From the NCBI RefSeq assembly GCF_000010125.1, contig NC_007350.1, forward strand, positions 310,001-374,000: a stretch of 64,000 nucleotides of DNA. The letters run 5' to 3'. Origin of the DNA: Staphylococcus saprophyticus subsp. saprophyticus ATCC 15305 = NCTC 7292 (lineage in GTDB: Bacteria; Bacillota; Bacilli; Staphylococcales; Staphylococcaceae). The notes under the pieces are model-generated. The model had not been told where the DNA came from and did no database searches. It saw only the letters and a program-made list of their open reading frames with translations. Position numbers and translations under genes: made by a program. This document shows, one piece after another, positions 1 through 8,701 of this stretch. Within the stretch, counting starts at the first letter, position 1. The number at the start of each line of letters is the position of its first letter.

Positions 1-505
1 AAGTACCGACATGATAAAAACTTGTATTTCAATATGAGAAACTTGAGGTATTTGGACAAGTACAACACCCAAGACCATAATGCTAGAGGTACCTACAGAG
101 CGCCAAGAAATACGCTCTCTTACTTTTATTTGTTGATGATTTATTTGCACATATTCATAAAATAATGGCGCGAGGAGTAGACCACAAATGATTGTTAATT
201 GCCATGTTGCAGAGATAAGCCAGCCGGGACTGTAATTAGCGACAAATGTAATTGGCATATAAAAAAATACAAATCCTAGGGTACTCCAAATCATCCATGG
301 AACAAAATGCGTTTTAATATGATAATGTACTTTAGTTAGGTTCTTTTTAATGTATATAATTATAAAAAGTATGGGGAACATAAATAAAAAAGCGTAATGA
401 AGCACTAAATAGCCAATTGCCTTCATCTTTAGCCATTGCATGATTCAAGATAAATGTTACAGAAAAAAATAATGCACCAAGAATACCAATTAATATTGCA
501 CGCAT
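1..505 (-). pseudogene. DMT/EmrE-type multidrug efflux transporter, frameshifted and cut by window edge
   Basis: Reading the minus strand from ATG at 505 gives MRAILIGILGALFFSVTFIL and further hydrophobic segments typical of the ten-helix EmrE-like drug/metabolite transporter family. At about 386-391 a run of six A (six T on the coding strand) shifts the frame. With five T the protein continues openly to position 1 through motifs such as FVPWMIWSTLGFVFFY and WLISATWQLTIICGLLLAP. I therefore see one extra base and an otherwise intact family member that runs off the window. The 218 bases before the next gene hold only divergent promoter-like AT-rich sequence. It is either a real pseudogene or a homopolymer sequencing error. 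The substrate is unknown. Confidence 0.7.
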
Positions 506-723
506 ACGATTCACCCTTTAACATTGTAATTGAAAATAATTAATATTTTTAATTTAACATTTATTTAAAAATTAGCAAAGCTAGTATGTTTGTAAATATA
601 TTTATAGGAAATAATAAGTGTAAAGCAATATGATTTCATTTGTGTTAAAAGTATTTTGATACTTATCATGAAAAAAGTAGTATGATAAAAATGTGCAAAT
701 ATTTCGAATAAGGGGTAGAAATA

Positions 724-2078
724 ATGGCAGATAAATTAAAGGAGAACTCAGTAATCGGCATATACAGTTAATTGCGATTGGAGGAGCCATTGGAACCGGA
801 TTGTTTTTAGGTGCTGGACAATCTATTCACTTAGCTGGACCATCCATTTTACTCACCTATATTATTGTTGGATTTGTGTTGTTTATGTTCATGAGGGCAA
901 TGGGAGAAATGTTATTGTCAAACACTGAATTTAATTCTTTTGCGGATATCACGCATGAATATGTAGGGCCGTTAGCTGGATTTATAACGGGATGGACATA
1001 TTGGTTAACATGGATTATTTCAGGGATGGCAGAAGTGACAGCAGTAGCTAAATATGTATCCTTTTGGTATCTAGATATTCCAAATTGGTTAACAGCACTG
1101 GCATGTGTATTGTTACTTATGTCGTTTAATTTATTAAGTACGAAATTATTTGGCGAATTAGAATTTTGGTTTGCAATAATCAAAGTAGTAACTATTGTGG
1201 CATTGATTATTGTGGGCATTGTAATGATTATCATGGCTTATAAAACGCCATTTGGTCATGCTAGCGTATCAAATATCTATCGTCATGGTGGGGTGTTCCC
1301 TAATGGTATGTCTGGTTTCTTAATGTCGTTTCAAATGGCAATCTTTTCATTTGTCGGCATTGAGATGATTGGTATCACAGCCGGAGAAACAAAAAATCCT
1401 CATAAGACAATTCCTCAGGCGATTAATAATGTGCCACTTAGGATTTTATTGTTTTACATTGGTGCGTTAGCAGTCATCATTTCTATTATACCTTGGAATG
1501 AACTAGATCCAGAAGGCAGTCCTTTTGTGAAAGTATTTGCATTAGTGGGGATACCATTTGCTGCAGGCATGATTAATTTTGTTGTGTTAACAGCTGCAGC
1601 GTCAGCGTGTAATAGTGGGATATTTGCTAATAGTAGAACACTATTCGGATTATCAGATAGAAAACAAGCGCCACCGAAGTTTCAAGCGACAAACCGTAAA
1701 GGCGTACCTGTTGTCGCAATTCTTGTAACGTGTGCATTATTGTTATTTGCAGTATTATTGAATTATTTTATTCCAAATGCGACGACTGTGTTTGTGTATA
1801 TCAGTACAGTTTCTACAGTATTAAATATCTTTATTTGGACAATTATTATGATTGCCTATGTAAGGTATACCAAAGCACGTCCGGACTTACATAAACAAAG
1901 TAGATATAAAATGCCAGGTGGAAAAATTATGTCGATTTGTATTATTGCATTTTTCGTATTTATTTTCGGGGTATTATTTGTTAACCCAGAAACACGTATT
2001 GGGGTTATTTTAGCACCTTTATGGTTGATTGTACTTGCTTTAATGTATAGACAATACAAAAAGCATACAGTTGAGTAA
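724..2078 (+). pseudogene. D-serine/D-alanine/glycine permease (CycA/AapA-type), frameshift near codon 9
   Basis: This is an APC-superfamily amino-acid permease, about 450 residues with 12 membrane helices. The intact part (from 801) matches CycA closely from memory: LAGPSI, MRAMGEMLLSN, GWTYW, FGELEFWFA, FVGIEMIG with TAGETKNP, and NFVVLTAAAS. A good ribosome site (aaggggt) precedes ATG 724, which begins MADKLKENSV, but the reading frame then meets a stop. Restoring one A at about 752-755 gives the conserved VNRHIQLIAIGGAIGTGLFLG and joins the main frame. Thus one base is missing from an AAA run. If real, the permease is dead unless translation restarts at an internal start. The family imports D-alanine, D-serine and glycine and is the route of D-cycloserine entry. 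Confidence 0.8.
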
Positions 2079-2136
2079 TGCGTGCTTTTAACATGAATAC
2101 GCATAGGTTGTGAATTTTTATATTGGAGTGATTAAA

Positions 2137-3084
2137 ATGAGTAAAAAAATAATTATGGATTGTGACCCGGGTCATGATGATGCAATCGCATTAATTTTAG
2201 CAGGAGCACAAAACAGTCCATTAGATATATTAGCTGTGACAACGGTAGCAGGGAATCAATCGGTAGAAAAAAATACCAAAAATGCTTTAAATGTATTAGA
2301 AGTGATGGGAAGAGATGATATTAGTGTCTCTGTTGGTGCTACGCGTCCACTTATTAAGCCAGCATCCTTTGCTTCACAAATACACGGCGATAGTGGGTTA
2401 GATGGTCCGAAACTGCCTGAAGTCCCAGCACTAAAACCAACGCAAAAACAAGCAGTCGATGTTATTATCGAAACATTGAAGCAAAGCAAGGAACCAGTCA
2501 CGCTTGTTGCAACGGGTCCATTAACCAACATTGCTACGGCGCTGATTAAGGAACCAAATATCACACAACATATTGAATCTATTACAATTATGGGCGGTGG
2601 CACCTTCGGGAACTGGACTCCTACTGCAGAATTTAATATTTGGGTTGATGCAGAAGCGGCTAAGCGCGTCTTTGAATGTGGTGTGTGTATCAATGTGTTT
2701 GGTTTAGATGTGACGCATCAAGTATTAGCCACAGATCATGTTATCGATAGATTTAAACAGATTAAGAATCCAATTGCAAACTTTGTTGTAGAACTTCTAG
2801 AATTTTTCAAATCTACGTATAAAACGCACTTTGACATGGATGGTGGTCCAATACATGATGCTTGTACGATACTTTATTTGATGCAACCTGATTTATTTAC
2901 AATGCAACATACACATATCGATATAGAGCACCAGAGTCCATTGACATATGGCACGATGTCAGTAGATTTAAATGATATTATGAATAAAGAGAAAAATGCC
3001 TATTTTGCTACAGCGGTCGATGTAGCGAGTGCATGGACATTAATGGAAAATATGTTAGCAAGTTATGAGAAGCATACACATTAA
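2137..3084 (+). CDS. Inosine/uridine-preferring nucleoside hydrolase
   Basis: A 315-residue enzyme that cleaves the N-glycosidic bond of nucleosides to give ribose and free base in the cytoplasm, feeding nucleobase salvage. The N-terminal calcium/ribose-binding signature DCDPGHDDA (Asp8, Asp10, Asp14, Asp15) is intact, as are VTTVAGN, the VATGPLTNIA segment, the MGG turn with EFNIWVDAEA, and the late metal-binding Asp in GGPIHDACTI. Length fits the IunH/Rih family. I chose ATG 2137, nine codons inside the longest frame, because ggagtg lies just upstream. It follows the broken permease by 58 bases on the same strand and may share a transcript. Substrate preference (purine or pyrimidine nucleoside) cannot be told from the sequence. 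Confidence 0.9.
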   Translation: MSKKIIMDCDPGHDDAIALILAGAQNSPLDILAVTTVAGNQSVEKNTKNALNVLEVMGRDDISVSVGATRPLIKPASFASQIHGDSGLDGPKLPEVPALKPTQKQAVDVIIETLKQSKEPVTLVATGPLTNIATALIKEPNITQHIESITIMGGGTFGNWTPTAEFNIWVDAEAAKRVFECGVCINVFGLDVTHQVLATDHVIDRFKQIKNPIANFVVELLEFFKSTYKTHFDMDGGPIHDACTILYLMQPDLFTMQHTHIDIEHQSPLTYGTMSVDLNDIMNKEKNAYFATAVDVASAWTLMENMLASYEKHTH

Positions 3085-3101
3085 CAAGCAGGCATTTATA
3101 A

Positions 3102-3160
3102 GCGGGAGTGGTACAGAAATCTGATTTTACTATAAAGATTTCATAGTGCTGCTCCTTTTT
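3102..3160. repeat. Dispersed staphylococcal hairpin repeat (gagtggtacagaaatc type)
   Basis: An imperfect inverted repeat: ggagtggtacagaaatc pairs with gatttcatagtgctgctcc, followed by a T run. Similar hairpins lie at 5641-5688 and 61379-61437. It probably serves as a terminator of the upstream gene as well as being a dispersed intergenic repeat. Confidence 0.6.
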
Positions 3161-3269
3161 GCTACAACTAAAGTATGAGCGCTAATTCAAGCGAATTATT
3201 AGAGATTTATCACTATAAAAAGTATACTAAAAAGCCAATACTTAAAATGATTAAAAGGTGAATCGAATA

Positions 3270-3854
3270 GTGAAAAATGTAATGAAATGGATTGTCTTAC
3301 TAATAATTATTATTGTTCCACTAACGTGGTTAATACTGAATATAAATGATATAAAAGAAAATATGAATGAAACATTTACTACACAAAATCAGGACGCAGA
3401 CCAAGGTGAAAGTGAAGATTCTTTTAGTAAATTTTTCGATGGCAGTAGGGAAACAGAAAATTTTGGGGAATATGAATTTAGTGAATTTGATGGTAAACAC
3501 TACGGCATCGATTATCATTTGCCTGAAGATACGCCAATCAAAGCGGCTGCTGATGGCAAAGTGACGCGAACATTCGATGATGATTTAGGTGGTAAAGTAA
3601 TTCAGATAGCCGAGTCAAATGGTGAATATCATCAGTGGTATATGCATCTTAATGAATTTAAAGTGGAAGTAGGAGATGACGTTAAAGCAGGTGATACGAT
3701 TGCACTGTCAGGTAATACCGGTGAACAAACGACTGGCGCACACTTGCATTTTCAACGTATGGAAGGTGGCGTTGGTAACGATTATGCGATAGACCCTAAA
3801 GATTATGTTGAAGATTTGCCAAATGGAGAAGAAAGTTTATTTGAAGTAGAGTAA
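3270..3854 (+). CDS. Membrane-anchored M23 family metallopeptidase
   Basis: A protein of about 194 residues with an N-terminal membrane segment (residues 6-24) and a C-terminal peptidase M23 (LytM/lysostaphin-fold) domain expected to act on peptidoglycan cross-bridges outside the cell. Zinc-site signatures are visible: HYGIDYH (His77, Asp81), the catalytic-type YMHL (His126) and GAHLHF (His158, His160). The stretch between, residues 28-72, is acidic and low in order, probably a spacer. The longest frame begins with GTG 3258, but aaaggtg at 3254-3260 fits better as the ribosome site for GTG 3270, giving MKNVMKW. It is monocistronic, with a repeat hairpin before it and a bidirectional terminator after it. 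Whether it is an active hydrolase is not shown. Confidence 0.85.
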   Translation: MKNVMKWIVLLIIIIVPLTWLILNINDIKENMNETFTTQNQDADQGESEDSFSKFFDGSRETENFGEYEFSEFDGKHYGIDYHLPEDTPIKAAADGKVTRTFDDDLGGKVIQIAESNGEYHQWYMHLNEFKVEVGDDVKAGDTIALSGNTGEQTTGAHLHFQRMEGGVGNDYAIDPKDYVEDLPNGEESLFEVE

Positions 3855-3979
3855 ATCGCTATATTAAATAAAAGAGATTCTAGAAGTTAGAGTTTTTCAT
3901 ACTATTAATACCAAACAACACAAGAAGTAATGAAAAATGGGGTTTATGAAAAAATAATAGCTTTTGAGATAACGTGAAT

Positions 3980-4037
3980 AGGGCGAGACGATGAATTCAA
4001 ATGATAATGTTTGATTTCATTGCCTCGCCCTAATTTT
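3980..4037. terminator. Bidirectional terminator between the M23 peptidase and the alkA-like gene
   Basis: agggcgag at 3980-3987 pairs with ctcgccct at 4024-4031 around a long imperfect stem, with a T run on the plus strand. It overlaps the stop codon of the convergent glycosylase gene. Confidence 0.7.
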
Positions 4038-4695
4038 TATGGTCTTTTGGTATATCATAGATAGAATCGTATTGTAATAAATCTTGATGAATTGCTTCCC
4101 ATAAATAGAATGCACCAATTGAAGCACAACCCTGCCATTGTTCCTTACAGATAGTGAGTTGTTTCTTTCTTTCGGCTTTGGTTGTTTGATATAACCATTG
4201 AGCAGCACGTTGCAATCCAACATCGTATATAGGTAATATATTTTTGCGCTGTAATGTAAATAGAAGAAAAACTTCGGCAGTCCATCTACCAATCCCTTTA
4301 ATTTGAGTCAGTGCGTTAATAACGCTATTATCGTCCATTTTGTAGAGTTGTTCAAAATTCAATTGTCCATTGCGCACTGCAAATAGTACATTTTGGATAT
4401 AGTTTATTTTTGATTGAGATAAACCTAACGCTTTCATTTCGGATTCTCTTAGTTGTGATAATTGATTTACCGTCCAGTGATCGTCAATGGCGATGGATAA
4501 TTTTTGGAAAATAGATTGCGCTACAGCTACTGTAATTTGCTGTCCGATGATAGACCGGATAAGGGATTTTAACGGGTCTGCGCGCGTCTGAATCTGTAAA
4601 TCTCCTATCTGGTTAATTAACTGCGCAAGTGTGGCATCTTGTTTAATTAGCGTTTGTACGCATGCATCTTGAACGGAAATTTGCCATGTATTCAT
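4030..4695 (-). CDS. DNA-3-methyladenine glycosylase (AlkA-like, HhH-GPD)
   Basis: A 221-residue base-excision repair glycosylase that removes alkylated bases such as 3-methyladenine. The HhH-GPD fold is evident: SIIGQQITVAVAQ near residues 48-60, the helix-hairpin-helix LTQIKGIGRWTAEVFLL (129-145), and the catalytic Asp158 in YDVGLQRAA. There is no iron-sulfur cysteine cluster, as expected for AlkA rather than MutY/Nth. ATG 4695 follows agaggt. The DUF488 gene lies 10 bases upstream on the same strand, so the two are probably co-transcribed. Ogt at 42.3 kb is another alkylation-repair gene in the window but is not linked to it. Confidence 0.88.
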   Translation of the reverse strand: MNTWQISVQDACVQTLIKQDATLAQLINQIGDLQIQTRADPLKSLIRSIIGQQITVAVAQSIFQKLSIAIDDHWTVNQLSQLRESEMKALGLSQSKINYIQNVLFAVRNGQLNFEQLYKMDDNSVINALTQIKGIGRWTAEVFLLFTLQRKNILPIYDVGLQRAAQWLYQTTKAERKKQLTICKEQWQGCASIGAFYLWEAIHQDLLQYDSIYDIPKDHKN

Positions 4696-4705
4696 AAATT
4701 ACCTC

Positions 4706-5059
4706 TTAATTTAATAAGTCTTGAAGCACAACTGCTTGATTGTGCTGTTCATCTTTTGCTGCAAATAATAAGATGACGTCATTCTCAGTATTAGAAATGA
4801 TAGATTTTAATTTTTCAAAGGCTTCTTTTTGTGATTCATTGTCACGTAATTCTTTGGCATATTTTTCTTTAAAAGCAGCATATAATTTGGGATCGTGATT
4901 GAACCATTTTCTTAATTCGGTAGTTGGCGCTAGCTCTTTTAACCAAAAATCTAAATTTGCGTCTTCTTTTGATATGCCTCTAGGCCAAACACGATCTACA
5001 AGTATACGCGTACCTTCGCTCTGATTATTTTCATAAATGCGTTGTATTTCAATTGTCAT
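4706..5059 (-). CDS. DUF488 family protein
   Basis: A 117-residue cytoplasmic protein of the short DUF488 (COG3189) family, whose function is not established. Family marks are RILVDRVWPRGISKED near residues 17-32, LKELAPTTELRKWFNHDP and the C-terminal VILLFAAKDEQHNQAVVL. ATG 5059 is chosen because ggaggc lies at the right distance; the longer frame starting at 5092 would place the ribosome site inside the gene. It is the first gene of a likely two-gene unit with the AlkA-like glycosylase. Pairing with a DNA-repair gene may hint at a stress role, but that is inference. Confidence 0.85.
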   Translation of the reverse strand: MTIEIQRIYENNQSEGTRILVDRVWPRGISKEDANLDFWLKELAPTTELRKWFNHDPKLYAAFKEKYAKELRDNESQKEAFEKLKSIISNTENDVILLFAAKDEQHNQAVVLQDLLN

Positions 5060-5190
5060 GCTACTGCCTCCCTGAAAATCATTTAGTATCAATCATATTA
5101 TTACCGTTAAATGAAATTTGAAAACATAGTTATATTATAGAAGGAACAGGAATGGGTATATAAATAAAAAGGGAAATAGGAGTGATGTTA

Positions 5191-5619
5191 ATGTCTAAAT
5201 TTGATCATATTCAACCACCTGACCATTTTCGATATAAAGAGGGTGAAGTGTTAATAAAAAATTATTATGAATTTACATGTGATAATAGAATTTATTTTAC
5301 TCAAACTGTGCATAAAGATTTAGAAAACCAAACATATAAGTTCAATATAGAAATATTATCTAGCATTGATGCATATGGTCTAGCTATGGATTTTAATGAA
5401 GTAGATAAACTGTATGAAAGAGAAATAGCGCCTTATATTGATGGTCAACTTGTGAATGAAACATTGCCAGAGATGAATACAACAGCAGAAAATATTGCGA
5501 TTTGGATTTGGCATCAATTTAATAAACACTTACCTGAAAATAATTCATTACAAAAGCTAGAATTTTTTGAAACGGATACACAGGGGTTAGTGTTAACAAC
5601 AGAATTAATGGATAAATAA
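5191..5619 (+). CDS. QueD/6-pyruvoyl-tetrahydropterin-synthase-fold protein lacking zinc ligands
   Basis: A protein of 142 residues whose second half matches the PTPS/QueD family: YGLAMDFNEVDKL (the GMVxDFxxLK motif), then TAENIAIWIWHQF and the LEFFETDTQG strand with its conserved Glu. The first half does not carry the zinc-binding pattern of active enzymes: the AAH and HGHxY positions read NRIYF and ENQTYKF, leaving only one His nearby. It is therefore probably not a 6-carboxytetrahydropterin synthase, or uses a different chemistry. ATG 5191 is preferred to ATG 5182 because aggag directly abuts the latter. It stands alone between a divergent operon and a repeat-rich gap. Confidence 0.7.
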   Translation: MSKFDHIQPPDHFRYKEGEVLIKNYYEFTCDNRIYFTQTVHKDLENQTYKFNIEILSSIDAYGLAMDFNEVDKLYEREIAPYIDGQLVNETLPEMNTTAENIAIWIWHQFNKHLPENNSLQKLEFFETDTQGLVLTTELMDK

Positions 5620-5640
5620 AAATGACGATATAAAAAGTGT

Positions 5641-5688
5641 GAGTAGAACAGAAATCAAAATTTCTAATAGAGATTTCTTAGTTCTACC
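5641..5688. repeat. Dispersed staphylococcal hairpin repeat
   Basis: gagtagaacagaaatc and gatttcttagttctac form an imperfect stem. It is the same family as 3102-3160 and 61379-61437, sharing the core agaaatc/gatttc. Confidence 0.6.
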
Positions 5689-5877
5689 TATGCAATTAAG
5701 GCAAGGATGATTAAGTTAAAGCTCATGGATAAGTCTTACTAGCATTTTTATGTGGCATATCTAAGTTTTGGCTTATGTATCAGTACGACACGTTTCCATA
5801 AAAATGAAAAAATTAGTTTCTTTAAATACGAGAGGATTTACATTTTCAATTCAACTATCTGCTAATGCCTAAATGTA

Positions 5878-5915
5878 AGCGAGTTTAGGACCACTATTTA
5901 TGTCCTAGACTCGCT
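5878..5915. terminator. Strong hairpin downstream of the QueD-fold gene
   Basis: agcgagtttaggac pairs with gtcctagactcgct around an 8-10 base loop; the T run is weak. It could be a terminator or an RNA structural element. Confidence 0.45.
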
Positions 5916-6133
5916 AGTTTGATATATATCGTTTTAGAAAACACTTAAAATTAGCTTGATATAGGATGCGATTTTTAGAAAGTCGAGTTCCTCCAATGTT
6001 TTGTGTTTGCTACTAAATGAAATCACCCCTGTGATGAATTTAGTAAAAGTGAAAAATAATACAAAATAAATATTCTGAAAATTAAGAAAATATGATATGG
6101 TAGTATTCTATTTCAGCTTAGGGGGGAACTTCT

Positions 6134-7177
6134 ATGATTAAAGTAAGTCCAAAACAATTTCTATATAATGTTCTGTCAGGTGTAGCAATTGCTATTGTTG
6201 CAGGTTTAATTCCTAATGCGATCTTGGGAGAATTATTTAAACTTTTTGCACCAAAATCTTCAGTATTTACAACTTTATTGCAAGTTGTGGAAAGTATTCA
6301 ATTTACAGTTCCTTTATTAGTAGGTGCTTTAATTGCCATGCGTTTCAAACTAAGCCCATTAGCAACTGCAGTCGTAGCTAGCTCTGCATTTGTAGGAAGC
6401 GGCGCAGCACAATTCAAAGATGGCGTGTGGTTATTAGTTGGAGTTGGAGATTTAATTAATACAATGCTTACTGCAGCGATTGCAGTATTTTTAATATTAT
6501 TAGTAGGAGAAAAATTTGGCAGTCTGACATTAATTATTTTACCTACCATTGTGGGGGTCATCGCAAGTGTAATTGGTGTATTTACCTTACCATATATCCA
6601 AATGATTACAACAGGTATTGGGAACTTAGTAAATTCTTTTACTGAGTTGCAGCCAGTCCTTATGTCAATGCTCATTGCATTAGTGTTTAGCTTTATTATT
6701 ATTTCACCAATTTCCACAGTTGCGACTGCTTTAGCTATTGGTATCAATGGCTTAGCTGCAGGTTCAGCTTCACTAGGTATTGTTGCGTGTGAAGGTGCAT
6801 TAGTAGCAGGCACACTTAAAATAAATAGAGCGGGTGTACCACTTACGATATTCTTAGGTGGCGTCAAAATGATGATTCCGAATATGGTCAGACATCCTAT
6901 TATATTGTTACCTATTTTTACCAATGCGCTTATTACAGGTTTAGTTGGTGGGTTAATTGGTATTGGAGGTACAAAGGAATCAGCTGGTTTTGGTATTATC
7001 GGACTAGTTGGACCGATCAGTGCTTTTAGATTTATGGAACATTCAATAATATTGAATTTAGTTTTTGTGTTTATTGCATTTTTTGTCGTACCATTTGTTA
7101 TGGGGTATTTAATTAATACGTTATATATGAAGATATTGAAAATATATGATAGAGAAATCTTCAAGTTCTTAGCGTAA
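6134..7177 (+). CDS. EIIC_2 (PfoR-like) membrane protein
   Basis: A 347-residue polytopic membrane protein of the PTS_EIIC_2 family, the family also called PfoR-like. At least eight hydrophobic helices are visible, with family-type glycine-rich turns (FVGSGAAQF, LAAGSASLG, LIGIGGTKESAGFG) and the FMEHSI segment. No EIIA or EIIB domain or gene is adjacent, so phosphotransferase transport is not shown; some members were first described as regulators. Ribosome site ggggggaa directly precedes ATG 6134. It is followed by a clean terminator, so it is monocistronic. A second, distinct family member lies at 24.2 kb. The substrate is unknown. Confidence 0.75.
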   Translation: MIKVSPKQFLYNVLSGVAIAIVAGLIPNAILGELFKLFAPKSSVFTTLLQVVESIQFTVPLLVGALIAMRFKLSPLATAVVASSAFVGSGAAQFKDGVWLLVGVGDLINTMLTAAIAVFLILLVGEKFGSLTLIILPTIVGVIASVIGVFTLPYIQMITTGIGNLVNSFTELQPVLMSMLIALVFSFIIISPISTVATALAIGINGLAAGSASLGIVACEGALVAGTLKINRAGVPLTIFLGGVKMMIPNMVRHPIILLPIFTNALITGLVGGLIGIGGTKESAGFGIIGLVGPISAFRFMEHSIILNLVFVFIAFFVVPFVMGYLINTLYMKILKIYDREIFKFLA

Positions 7178-7702
7178 GGTTACACAATTTGCTTAAAATG
7201 TGTGTCATATTTTGTAATAAAGCATAAGGTTGTCGTTACATAAAAAAATATAAAATGATTAAAAAAGGCCACCCATCAGTGGTCTTTTTTTAATTTAAAC
7301 AAAAAAATTTGCAAGTTTTACTCCAAAATATAATTTTTTTGTCTTTTTGTTATTTTACAGTTATGTAACAAAAGTGTGATTTGTAATATTTCAGAATATA
7401 TGATTTTCTTAAATGTAAATTTATTTAATCGCTTTATATCATATACTCATATAATATCCTTTTATCTATCAATAGTTATTTAGCATTACAAAATAAAACA
7501 AATATGTCGTAATGTTACAAAGTGGAATTTGATTTGTAACGTTTTGTTAAGTAAGTGTAATATAACTGAACGAAATTTATGGTATATTATTTGTGGCGAA
7601 AAGATAAGACATTAAATTTAAAAGATTTCAGCACATACGATAAATAATTTAACGAAAATATAATTTAACTTAAAAAGAAATTAATTGGAGGATTTTTTTA
7701 TT
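7178..7702. other. isaA upstream region
   Basis: Apart from the terminator at 7261-7291, this gene-free stretch is very AT-rich and precedes isaA. It contains GTTACAAA at 7514-7521 facing TTTGTAAC at 7533-7540, and near-matches to the WalR direct-repeat box: TGTAAC-5-TGTGAT at 7364-7380 (one mismatch) and TGTAAC-4-TGTTAA at 7535-7550 (spacer one short). isaA is a known WalKR target in staphylococci, so one of these is a plausible operator. Consensus is from memory. Confidence 0.4.
7261..7291 (+). terminator. Rho-independent terminator after the EIIC_2 gene
   Basis: aaaaaaggccac and gtggtctttttt form a short GC stem flanked by A and T runs, 84 bases after the stop codon. Confidence 0.8.
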
Positions 7703-8434
7703 ATGAAGAAAACAATTTTAGCATCATCATTAGCAGTAGCATTAGGTGTAACAGGATATGCAGCAACAGCTGATCACAATCAAGCGCATGCATCAGAAGA
7801 AAATATCGACCAAGCGCATTTAGCTGACTTAGCTCAAAACAACCCAGAGCAATTAAATGAAAAACCATTACACGCTGGTGCGTATAACTATGATTTCGTA
7901 TTAGGTGGAAACGAATATACTTTCACTTCTGATGGCCAAACTTGGTCATGGAATTATACAACTGCAGGTGCTCAAAGTGCATCTTCTAACACTATCCAAG
8001 ATGTAACTGCTCAAGCAACTACACACACTAACGAAACTTCAGCTAACGAAGTTCGTACACAACAACAATCAAGTAACACTGAAGTAGCAGCTGTTGAAGC
8101 GCCTAAAGCTTCATCTAACACAAACGTTCAAACTGCACAAACAAGTACTTCAACTAAATCAACAACTACAACAACTACAACATCAACATCAAGTATTGAT
8201 GCAATTGCTAATCAAATGGCAGAACGTACTGGTGTATCAGCTTCACAATGGAAAGGTGTTATCCAACGTGAAAGTGGCGGTAACGCAAATGCTGTTAATG
8301 CTTCATCAGGTGCATACGGATTATTCCAATTATTAGGCCATGGTGAACATGCAGGTATGTCAGTTCAAGATCAAATGGATAAAGCTGTTGAAGTTTATAA
8401 TAACCAAGGTGCTGGAGCATGGGTTGCTTGGTAA
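7703..8434 (+). CDS. isaA: Immunodominant antigen IsaA, secreted lytic transglycosylase
   Basis: A 243-residue secreted peptidoglycan lytic transglycosylase. The signal peptide (residues 1-30, ending AHA before SEEN) leads into an N-terminal domain ([15 protein letters not shown]), a low-complexity Thr/Ser linker (about 140-163) and a C-terminal SLT-like domain with the catalytic Glu190 in [14 protein letters not shown] and the YGLFQL motif. IsaA cleaves the glycan strand and helps cell-wall turnover with SceD. ATG 7703 sits after ggagg; the longer frame starts inside the ribosome site. It is monocistronic with its own terminator. WalKR control is expected from the family; see the upstream-region entry. 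Confidence 0.95.
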
Positions 8435-8451
8435 GATTTAATTATATAGAC

Positions 8452-8483
8452 AAAGAGTGACTCTTTAGAGTCGCTCTTTTTTT
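8452..8483 (+). terminator. isaA terminator
   Basis: aaagagtgactct and agagtcgctctttttt make a compact hairpin with a seven-T tail right after isaA. Confidence 0.85.
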
Positions 8484-8486
8484 GCA

Positions 8487-8514
8487 TTGACATGTTTGAA
8501 TATTCTGATAAAAT
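8487..8514 (+). promoter_or_regulatory. Sigma-A promoter of the S-box operon
   Basis: TTGACA at 8487-8492 and TAAAAT at 8509-8514 with a 16-base spacer, about 20 bases before the riboswitch begins. Confidence 0.75.
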
Positions 8515-8534
8515 TAATAGTAATTTAAAAGCAA

Positions 8535-8646
8535 AACTTATCCAGAGAAGTTGAGGGAATTGGCCCTGTGAAGCTTCAGCAACAGACTTTGTAAAGAAGT
8601 ACTGTGCTTCGTCCAACAAGTAATACTACTTGAAAGATAGGTGACA
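8535..8646 (+). ncRNA. SAM-I (S-box) riboswitch
   Basis: The conserved S-box pattern is readable: cttatccagagaag (P1/kink-turn region), ttgagggaattggccct, gaagcttcagcaac, then a variable P3/P4 stem and the closing tacttgaaagataggtgac. S-box RNAs bind S-adenosylmethionine and end transcription when SAM is abundant. The downstream hairpin at 8650-8686 is the expected terminator. This places the aminotransferase and dehydrogenase genes under methionine/SAM control. Confidence 0.9.
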
Positions 8647-8649
8647 TGT

Positions 8650-8686
8650 AAACTATATGCCACTTTCGTAGGTATATAGTTTTTTT
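8650..8686 (+). terminator. Riboswitch expression-platform terminator
   Basis: aaactatat pairs with atatagttt followed by a T run, immediately after the S-box core and before the ribosome site aggagg of the aminotransferase. Confidence 0.8.
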
Positions 8687-8701
8687 ATTAGGAGGACTTT
8701 G

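Larger units (their letters stand above)
5620..6133. other. Gene-free stretch with two hairpins
   Basis: No supportable gene. It holds a dispersed hairpin repeat (5641-5688: gagtagaac-agaaatc paired with gatttcttagttctac) and a nearly perfect terminator-like hairpin at 5878-5915 (gcgagtttaggac against gtcctagactcgc) without a strong T run. The last 100 bases are AT-rich and presumably contain the promoter of the EIIC_2 gene. Confidence 0.6.

Noticed and set aside
857..1234. Long antisense frame opposite the permease gene
   Set aside because: It is the complement of well-supported coding sequence with Ile/Asn/Thr-rich, motif-free translation and no ribosome site. The same applies to antisense frames at 2256-2693, 6298-7164, 16374-16754, 20504-21154 and 40423-40932.
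4017..4292. 91-codon frame overlapping the AlkA-like gene on the same strand
   Set aside because: Out-of-frame shadow of the HhH-GPD gene; no start signal and no recognisable protein.
8140..8195. Simple repeat (aca/act triplets) as a possible tandem-repeat locus
   Set aside because: It encodes the Thr-rich linker of IsaA in frame and needs no other explanation.
8094..8336. 80-codon Gln/Leu-rich frame inside isaA
   Set aside because: It is the shifted reading of the Thr/Ser linker codons of isaA; low complexity only.
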